This document shows positions 58,867-64,000 of a stretch of 64,000 nt of DNA, in pieces. The notes beneath the pieces are model-generated. The model made no database searches. It saw only the letters and a list, made by a program, of their open reading frames with translations, and was not told the origin of the DNA. Where the stretch lies: NCBI RefSeq assembly GCF_024138165.1, contig NZ_CP100001.1:248001-312000 (forward strand), in the 5' to 3' direction. Within the stretch, counting starts at the first letter, position 1, and each line of letters opens with the position of its first letter. The DNA comes from Halorussus vallis (GTDB lineage: Archaea; Halobacteriota; Halobacteria; Halobacteriales; Haladaptataceae). The position numbers were made by a program, and so were the translations under genes.

Positions 58867-59613
58867 TTAGACGTACGCCTCGAACACGTCGGCGCGGAGT
58901 CGCCCGTGGACGTGTTCGAGGAGGTCCTTCAGATTCTCGGCGTCCTCGCGGTTGTACTTCACCAGTCGGTCGAGTGCGGCGTCGTCCTCGTTGCGGTCGT
59001 AACGGTGCCAGAGCCGGACCGCCTCGCGGCCGTCGACGTCGCCGTCGGCGCGGTCGATGCCGACCGCCTTCTCGACGTTCTTCAGTCCCCCGGAGAGGCC
59101 GACCTGCTTGCAGGCGTACAGCAGGTCGAGGTGGGGCGTCGTCACGTCGAGGTCGAGGCAATCCTCCAGGAAGGGCTGGTCGAAGCGCTTGCCGTTGAAC
59201 GAGACGAGCATGCTCGACTCGGCGAACTCCTCGCGGAGGACGTCGGCGGTGAGGTCCTCGTCCTGCACGTAGGTTCGGGTGTCGCCCCCACGGTGGAGGC
59301 TCACCGTCGTCACGTCGTGACGGGAACTATCGAGGCCCGTGGTTTCGATGTCGAAGAAGCAGGCGTCGTCCGCGAAGTTTTCGTAGGCCCGCCAGAACTG
59401 GTCGCTCGGCAGGGCGTCGCCGAAGAAGTCGGCATCGCCCGCGTCGAGGCTGTCGCGGGCGGCGTCGATGAACTCCAGGACGTTCTCGGTCGTCTTCGGC
59501 CCCAGCAACCCCGTTTCGAACTCGTCCCAGTGGGTGACCCCCTGCCGCCAGAGTTTGCGCTCGGTCTTCGTCCCCACCCCGCTGGCGGCGATGAAGCTGT
59601 TCTCCAGTCGCAT
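58867..59613 (-). CDS. DEDD-type exonuclease domain protein (RNase H-like, YprB-like)
   Basis: 248 residues from ATG 59613. DEDD exonuclease residues: FDIETTGLD (about 89-97, D and E), the SFNGKRFDQPFL motif (D), and VKYNREDAENLKDL (D). The first ~60 residues form a helix-hairpin-helix-like domain (IAASGVGTKTERKLWRQGVTHWDEF). The domain order HhH plus DnaQ/YprB-like 3'-5' exonuclease suggests a nucleic-acid trimming or repair role. Confidence 0.88.
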   Translation of the reverse strand: MRLENSFIAASGVGTKTERKLWRQGVTHWDEFETGLLGPKTTENVLEFIDAARDSLDAGDADFFGDALPSDQFWRAYENFADDACFFDIETTGLDSSRHDVTTVSLHRGGDTRTYVQDEDLTADVLREEFAESSMLVSFNGKRFDQPFLEDCLDLDVTTPHLDLLYACKQVGLSGGLKNVEKAVGIDRADGDVDGREAVRLWHRYDRNEDDAALDRLVKYNREDAENLKDLLEHVHGRLRADVFEAYV

Positions 59614-59930
59614 GGTGGAGTCGATTCGCCCGAGGGGTCTTAACCGGCGGTGGTTTTGCATCGGTCTTCGGTTTATGCGACCTGTCACAGTACCCAACCG
59701 AACGCCGGCAGGTCACCCCGGAATCGCTCGGTCGCACAGACCACCGGTGTTCGAGGCAGTCACCTTTGCTGTCGTCCGCGGCGAGTGGCTCTGTCGAATC
59801 CCTTCAGGACTGACAGTAGACGACGCGAGCGATGCGTGGTGCGAATTTGTCAGCTTTGTTCTCTACGGATGCGTAACCCGGCAGGTAATTCGTAGGCGTA
59901 ACGTCCGAAATTCGGCCGACTGGTAGTCCG
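59614..59930. other. 317-bp intergenic region, possible gene remnant
   Basis: It separates the exonuclease gene from the erythromycin-esterase-like gene. A plus-strand reading frame ending at 59926 contains a protein-like stretch (FEAVTFAVVRGEWLCRIPSG, WCEFVSFVLYGCVTRQV) without a family match or sound start. It could be the tail of a decayed gene at the edge of the accessory region. Confidence 0.4.
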
Positions 59931-61178
59931 TCAGTCCAAGTGGACAAGCGGCGACGTCTCACGGACGAAGAGCAACCCATCGAACTCGCCGAGGTCGGAG
60001 GGGCGGTACTTTACGGGATTGTCGCCATCGGGAGTCCCGCCCCAGATATCGTGTCGCCGTGGTCGCGTCCGGAGCCACTCTTCGATCGACGAGTCGTCGT
60101 AGAGGTCGTCGACTGACAGGTAGAACAGCGGCTCATCGACTTGCCCCAATACGTCCGGAATCGACCCCGATGGCGGGTCGGGGATGGGATGCTCGACGAT
60201 GTCCTCCGTCCTGCCGTCCAACGCGACCACCGTCCCGGCACCGAGTTCGAATCCGACCGGACAGTATCTCTCCCCGTACGAGTCGGCGAGCCACTCCCCC
60301 ATCGACCGAACGTCCACCTCCCATTCGCCGAGGACGTGTCTGCCGCGGTTGAGATGGCCGTTGTGTCCCCAGAGGACGACCGGACCCGTCGAGCGGTCGT
60401 GAATCCACTCGACGGTCTCGGCCATCGTCTCGTCTCTGAGTGCCATCCGCCCCTCGTGGTCACGCTCGTGGGCCTCCAGCTGGCGGTCGATGAGGTGGAG
60501 CCGGTGGCGGACGCGTTCGTACGCCTGACGCGAATCCGCCTCGACCCACGCCGACTCGTTCGCGTCGAGCATCGGCTTCAGCGTCGAGTGCACTCGCCGT
60601 GCACTTTCGACCAGCGCCTGGCGCTCGTCGTCGGAGTCGTAGCCGGTCGTCATGGTGTCGAGGTCCGCGAGAATGGATTCCTCGACGTCAGCATCGACGC
60701 GTTCGAGGTACGACCGGAGCCCGTTTGTCGCGTTCTCGATGATCGTCATGTCGAAGCCGTAGAGGTAGACGCGGTCCTCGGGCGGGCGAGAGGCGTTGAA
60801 CGACTGCAGCCACTCGAAGAGGTCGGCCATCGTCTCGGTTTTCACTGTGCGGTAGTCGTCGATCTCGACGAGAAGCGATCGGATGTCACCCTCGCCAGAC
60901 ACGATGAGGTCGTTGACCCGACACAGGGGGTCGAACCCGGCCTCGATGCCGACCGCCCGGACCCCGAACTCCTCGACGAGCAGTCGGATAAGCCGGAACC
61001 GCAGTTCGTAGAACTCCTCCGTACCGTGTGAGGCTTCGCCCAGTCCGATGACCGTCGCGTCGTCGAGCCGGGAGCGCAACCCGTCGGGCAGGTCCGTAGC
61101 CGTCAGTTCGTCCGCGTTGGGGAACGGGACAGCGAGTTCCGAGAGCGACGAGAGGAGGTCTTCTTTTGTTCCAGACAC
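59931..61178 (-). CDS. Erythromycin-esterase family protein
   Basis: 415 residues. Family motifs: VIGLGEASHGTEEFYELRFRLIRLLVEEFGVRAVGIEAGFD (catalytic-type H and E), VYLYGFDMTI, TGPVVLWGHNGHLNRGRHVLG, and the C-terminal FDGLLFVRETSPL. Ere-type enzymes hydrolyse macrolide lactones; many homologues (EreA/EreB, BcR135/136-like) act on other esters. Archaeal ribosomes are mostly macrolide-insensitive, so a different ester substrate is likely. It borders the AT-rich accessory segment. Confidence 0.85.
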   Translation of the reverse strand: MSGTKEDLLSSLSELAVPFPNADELTATDLPDGLRSRLDDATVIGLGEASHGTEEFYELRFRLIRLLVEEFGVRAVGIEAGFDPLCRVNDLIVSGEGDIRSLLVEIDDYRTVKTETMADLFEWLQSFNASRPPEDRVYLYGFDMTIIENATNGLRSYLERVDADVEESILADLDTMTTGYDSDDERQALVESARRVHSTLKPMLDANESAWVEADSRQAYERVRHRLHLIDRQLEAHERDHEGRMALRDETMAETVEWIHDRSTGPVVLWGHNGHLNRGRHVLGEWEVDVRSMGEWLADSYGERYCPVGFELGAGTVVALDGRTEDIVEHPIPDPPSGSIPDVLGQVDEPLFYLSVDDLYDDSSIEEWLRTRPRRHDIWGGTPDGDNPVKYRPSDLGEFDGLLFVRETSPLVHLD

Positions 61179-61233
61179 GCACTAATCTCTGTTATGTCAC
61201 TAACGTGAAATCGGCGTGTGAAGATTTTTAAAT

Positions 61234-61671
61234 TTAGTTGCCACTACTGAGCGATTGATAGAGTGATTCAAAGTCGAAGCCGCCGTAGAATTCCTGCAGG
61301 TGATTGTTTATCTGGTGTAGGTTCCGCTCTCTAGCAGACGGATCTTCCTGGTCTGCGTTTTTGAATACCCCCTTCAGGAGGTGCTCTATTCGCTCGCGGA
61401 GGAGACTTTCACTTCCTGTCAGGGTCGTTCTCCCCATCTGGACTTTAAGTTTCTCTCCTAAGTCCTGCACTTCGACAGATGTACCTGCTCCTATGAAGAA
61501 ATTACGCGCGGCTCGATTGACGATACTATCGTAAAGGACAGCTAATTGCTGCAATGAGGCACTCATATCGTACTGTCTGCCATCCTCCGTTCGAATGACA
61601 AACTCGATGTTATCGGGCACATCTGACCCGTACCATCCGTATGACATGGACTTTAACTCGAACTCTATCAT
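61234..61671 (-). CDS. Unrecognised small protein family, paralogue A
   Basis: 145 residues. N-terminal beta-rich half (MIEFELKSMSYGWYGSDVPDNIEFVIRT), a central helix (SLQQLAVLYDSIVNRA), strands with GAGTSVEVQDLGEKL, then a helical C-terminus ending GGFDFESLYQSLS. The pattern recurs in two neighbouring genes (61759-62220 and 62982-63413): M-[IV]-x-F-x-L, P-D-x-[IL], IRT, LY, E-L-R-like, ER, G-[FLI]-[DY]-x3-LY. No known domain is recognised. Codon and base use are AT-richer than the main genome. See the findings for the cluster. Confidence 0.75.
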   Translation of the reverse strand: MIEFELKSMSYGWYGSDVPDNIEFVIRTEDGRQYDMSASLQQLAVLYDSIVNRAARNFFIGAGTSVEVQDLGEKLKVQMGRTTLTGSESLLRERIEHLLKGVFKNADQEDPSARERNLHQINNHLQEFYGGFDFESLYQSLSSGN

Positions 61672-61758
61672 GTGAGTCGTTCTCCGGTTTTAAGAGAGTA
61701 TTTTGGCCGAATTTCTTGTCGAACCGCGATGCATAGGGATTTGTTCTCTGACCATAGA

Positions 61759-62220
61759 CTACCTTCCTGTTTGGTTCATGAGCCGCTCGTAGAGCTGTCC
61801 GAAGTCAAGCCCTGACTGGTTATTCATGTACTCTATCGCTTCCCGACGTTTCTGGCATCCGTTTCTTCTATTCAAGGTAGAAAATATCTCGGCTAGAAAC
61901 GGCTCTAAAGATGTTCGGAGTTCCTCGTAGGTCGTAGTTATCGGTTCGTCCATGTCCCATCGTCCGATTTCAATCTGGTCCCCATCTTCGACAACCGTGT
62001 AGAATTCTGAAACGGGATATTCCGCCGAGGGAACTTCTTTCTGTGCACAACCGTAAAGCTTGGTCAAGACGACGAGAGAGTCAGATTTCTCTATTTTGAC
62101 TCCTTGGGGTGTTCTTATGACGTACTCGATTTCGTCGGGGGCCATGCCACTCGTCACGCGAACCCAATCTGCGACTTCGAGTACTCTTTTTAGCTGGAAT
62201 TCGACCATCGGTGTTCTCAC
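61759..62220 (-). CDS. Unrecognised small protein family, paralogue B
   Basis: 153 residues if the GTG at 62220 is used; an ATG at 62208 (MVEFQLKRVLEVADW) is the alternative and matches the paralogues' first residues. The GTG start overlaps the stop of a 20-aa upstream ORF (GTGA), so translational coupling is possible. Shared features with A and C: P-D-E-I-E-Y-VIRT, SLVVLTKLYG, TVVEDGDQIEIGRW, TTTYEELRTSLEPFLAEIF, LDFGQLYERL. Function unknown. Confidence 0.72.
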   Translation of the reverse strand: MRTPMVEFQLKRVLEVADWVRVTSGMAPDEIEYVIRTPQGVKIEKSDSLVVLTKLYGCAQKEVPSAEYPVSEFYTVVEDGDQIEIGRWDMDEPITTTYEELRTSLEPFLAEIFSTLNRRNGCQKRREAIEYMNNQSGLDFGQLYERLMNQTGR

Positions 62221-62279
62221 TTCGTTTCTCCCTCGTCTATTTCCTCGAGGACTTCATCAAACTCTATCGTTTTCTCCAT
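62217..62279 (-). CDS. Putative 20-aa leader or microprotein ORF
   Basis: ATG at 62279, TGA at 62217-62219, encoding an acidic 20-residue peptide (MEKTIEFDEVLEEIDEGETK). The stop overlaps the GTG codon at 62220 of paralogue B (GTGA). It may be a real coupled peptide, a leader ORF, or the remnant of a longer gene. The frame stays open upstream for 11 codons to a TGA without another ATG. Confidence 0.4.
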   Translation of the reverse strand: MEKTIEFDEVLEEIDEGETK

Positions 62280-62293
62280 ATCACTACTTAATT

Positions 62294-62312
62294 GGCCTTG
62301 TTGAAACCATCA
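62294..62312. repeat. Repeat copy 1 flanking the Nudix gene
   Basis: ggccttgttgaaaccatc, similar in the same orientation to gggcttcgttgaacccatc at 62831-62849. A TTGTTGAA-like core resembles ends of some haloarchaeal insertion sequences, so it may be an IS remnant. Confidence 0.45.
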
Positions 62313-62426
62313 ATAGGTGATAGGTTTTGGGAGTTCTACTGAGTACCCGGGCCCATTCGGCAGTTCTCGAGCATGAATTCCTAGAAATTAAGCATGGAGT
62401 CCGATACGTCTACACGAGCAAATTAG

Positions 62427-62819
62427 ATGACCAAACGAAAGCCGAGTTACTGCCCGTATTGTGGGGCAGTGCTCGTAACCAGATCGTTCGAAGAACGCGA
62501 GCGACGATTCTGTCCGACGTGCCAGGAGTGTATCTTTCAGAATCCAGTTCCGGTCGCCCGCGTCGTCGCCCTCGACGGCGACAGGGCTCTGTTCGTCAAA
62601 CGTGCCCAGTCTCCCTATCAGGAGGCATGGACGATACCGGGTGGCATCTTGGAAGTCGATGAGTCGGCGGCACTCGGAGCGTCGCGAGAACTCCAAGAGG
62701 AAGCCCTCGTACGCACGTCCACTGGCTCGATCTCCGGTGTCTCGAAGCTGCATTTGAACGTATCCGGGGAGAAGAGCGCGAATTCACCCATCGGTCCTGA
62801 CTACCCTACTTTTCAATAA
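62427..62819 (+). CDS. Zinc-ribbon Nudix hydrolase, truncated after the Nudix box
   Basis: 130 residues from ATG 62427. N-terminal zinc ribbon C9-P-Y-C12 ... C29-P-T-C32, then the beta-strand and Nudix loop AWTIPGGILEVDESAALGASRELQEE. In the consensus GX5EX7REUXEEXGU, G73, E79, R87-E88 and E91-E92 are present, but A93-L94 replaces the X-G pair and the domain breaks off soon after. The final ~36 residues (LVRTSTGSISGVSKLHLNVS) do not look like any Nudix C-terminus. Family members with this zinc ribbon cleave NDP-sugars or ADP-ribose; this copy is likely inactive. Confidence 0.75.
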   Translation: MTKRKPSYCPYCGAVLVTRSFEERERRFCPTCQECIFQNPVPVARVVALDGDRALFVKRAQSPYQEAWTIPGGILEVDESAALGASRELQEEALVRTSTGSISGVSKLHLNVSGEKSANSPIGPDYPTFQ

Positions 62820-62830
62820 CGGGTCGCATT

Positions 62831-62849
62831 GGGCTTCGTTGAACCCATC
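62831..62849. repeat. Repeat copy 2 flanking the Nudix gene
   Basis: gggcttcgttgaacccatc, resembling the copy at 62294 (16 of 19 aligned positions with one gap). Between the copies sits the damaged Nudix gene. Confidence 0.45.
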
Positions 62850-62981
62850 CCGCATGTTTGTTCCCGTCCCTTGGCTTCGGTCAGCGGCGTGAACGACCTT
62901 GTTTCTCCATGTTCGGAATGGGCACAGACGTATCGTCATCGATTCCACCAAGACCACTTATTCCGCACCGTTACTGATTAG

Positions 62982-63413
62982 TCAACTCGTCAGTTGCTCG
63001 TAGAGTACTCCGACATCGTACCCGATGCCCTTATCGTGGACTTGCTTTTCTGCGTATCGGATGGCGTCTTCCCGCTCGTCAGGGCCTTCTCTCACGTCTT
63101 TTGCTGCAAACACTTCTCTCAGCAGTTGTTTCAGATTTTCTCGCAGTTCTCCGAACGTCGTCTGGACACTCAGACGATTTGCTTCGAATATTACCCCTGA
63201 GTCATCCCCGATAATCCGGATGGTCGAACCGGTCCCGACGAGTAGTTCACCGGGTTCTTCGTGCAAGACGTATCCGTATAGTTCGAACAATCCCATCAGA
63301 GATGTCTCCAACACGTGCGATTCAGACGCAGTACGTATCTTTACGGTCAGGTCGTCAGGAATTCCAATTCCGCTCCAACCGTCCCATTCGTTTTCAAGGT
63401 CAAATTTGATCAT
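62982..63413 (-). CDS. Unrecognised small protein family, paralogue C
   Basis: 143 residues (MIKFDLENEWDGWSGIGIPDDLTVKIRTA). Shares with A and B the N-terminal strand pattern, IRT, SLMGLFELYGYV, GTGSTIRIIGDDSGV, TFGELRENLKQLLREVF, PDEREDAIRYAE and the terminal GIGYDVGVLYEQL. Beta-rich N-terminal half, helical C-terminal half. Function unknown; see findings. Confidence 0.75.
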   Translation of the reverse strand: MIKFDLENEWDGWSGIGIPDDLTVKIRTASESHVLETSLMGLFELYGYVLHEEPGELLVGTGSTIRIIGDDSGVIFEANRLSVQTTFGELRENLKQLLREVFAAKDVREGPDEREDAIRYAEKQVHDKGIGYDVGVLYEQLTS

Positions 63414-63598
63414 CGTCTGATATCACTGACCAGCATGACCGGTATGGCACCTGCGCCGGTCCACTTCTCCCGCGTTCCAATTTAACGAGTACCGCGTAGT
63501 GGCTTGCAGCCACGACGAACGATGCACACGGTTGAGGAACACCACCTGACGCATCAGTAGGGTACATAGAGGAATTTCAACGTTCGGTTGGATTGTGG

Positions 63599-63994
63599 TT
63601 ACGAATTAAATTCCGTCTGCAGAGCCTCAATCTTCGTTCGAACACGTTGTTCAAATTCTATCGTGTACTCGTTTGGATATTCGATTCCGTAATTCGATAG
63701 AAACTCCTTGAGAGCTCCATAGGCGTTGTCGAACTCCGGTTCCGCTCCCCAAAAGAGACGGTTCTGCAGGCTTATCTCCTGAAATATTTCTAGGGCTTGT
63801 TCGTAATGTTCGAATGCTGCATCATCTTCCAGCATAAAATAGGCGTCCCCGAGCCACTCAGATGCTAATCCCTGGATAGTCCGTTCGGAAGACGTTTCGA
63901 GAAGAAGATAGAAGACTGGCTCCGTCATCCGAAGATGAACCTGGGCCCGTTGAAAATTGCTGGTGCGAACATCAGAGCTGATAGACTCTAACAT
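63599..63994 (-). CDS. TPR-like helical protein, possibly partial
   Basis: 131 residues from ATG 63994. Because the window ends 6 bases further, an upstream extension cannot be excluded. Helical repeats with TPR-like spacing (FYLLLETSSERTIQGLASEWLGDAYFMLEDDAAFEHYEQALEIFQE). No catalytic motifs. It follows the small-protein paralogues on the same strand in AT-richer DNA and may belong to the same functional unit. Confidence 0.65.
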   Translation of the reverse strand: MLESISSDVRTSNFQRAQVHLRMTEPVFYLLLETSSERTIQGLASEWLGDAYFMLEDDAAFEHYEQALEIFQEISLQNRLFWGAEPEFDNAYGALKEFLSNYGIEYPNEYTIEFEQRVRTKIEALQTEFNS

Positions 63995-64000
63995 GTGAGT

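Overview
The window reads as haloarchaeal (class Halobacteria). It is GC-rich with strong G/C third positions, its proteins are very acidic and lysine-poor, it has Tat/lipobox signal peptides, TATA boxes 25-30 nt ahead of start codons, and typical haloarchaeal families (TRASH-AsnC regulator, DUF1616, BMP-type ABC importer). No rRNA, tRNA or CRISPR array was recognised. The last ~3 kb (from about 61.2 kb) are visibly AT-richer and look like accessory DNA.

Layout. 1-7 kb: 3' part of a 2-oxoacid dehydrogenase E1-beta gene, a polysaccharide deacetylase-like gene, an orphan MoxR ATPase, a lipoprotein and a copper P-type ATPase. 7.2-12.3 kb: a complete BMP-type (nucleoside-like) ABC importer operon. 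12.6-16.1 kb: nrdAB for a class I ribonucleotide reductase whose R2 has Phe at the radical-Tyr position (class Ic-like). 16.4-22.5 kb: Rieske fusion protein, small membrane protein, AsnC-TRASH metal regulator, Gfo/Idh/MocA oxidoreductase, membrane hydrolase, Tat-secreted repeat protein. 22.5-38.3 kb: surface-polysaccharide / N-glycosylation locus (flippase, beta-helix protein with tail-fibre-like N-terminus, large membrane protein, DUF1616, GT4s, epimerase, DPM-like GT2 with a 52-aa zinc-ribbon gene, two regulators). 38.4-44.5 kb: tandemly duplicated membrane-protein genes, an SDR, an AI-2E/PerM-type protein, another glycosyltransferase and a Gln-rich protein. 45.4-53.4 kb: hemE, hemG, hemH around a choice-of-anchor-like protein and a superfamily 1 helicase. 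53.7-57.7 kb: a huge Eco57I-type methylase that seems to have lost its nuclease core. 57.8-61.2 kb: aminotransferase, RNase H-like exonuclease, erythromycin-esterase-like gene. 61.2-64 kb: three divergent paralogues of a small unrecognised family, a truncated Nudix gene between IS-like repeats, and a TPR-like gene.

The least expected signal is a set of long perfect or near-zero-loop DNA palindromes (up to 38 bp). They occur between genes and also inside genes, where they fall mostly in low-complexity, lineage-specific linkers or tails of otherwise conserved proteins (CopA, ABC ATPase, Rieske protein, two glycosyltransferases, methylase). The second is the small-protein paralogue cluster at the right edge.
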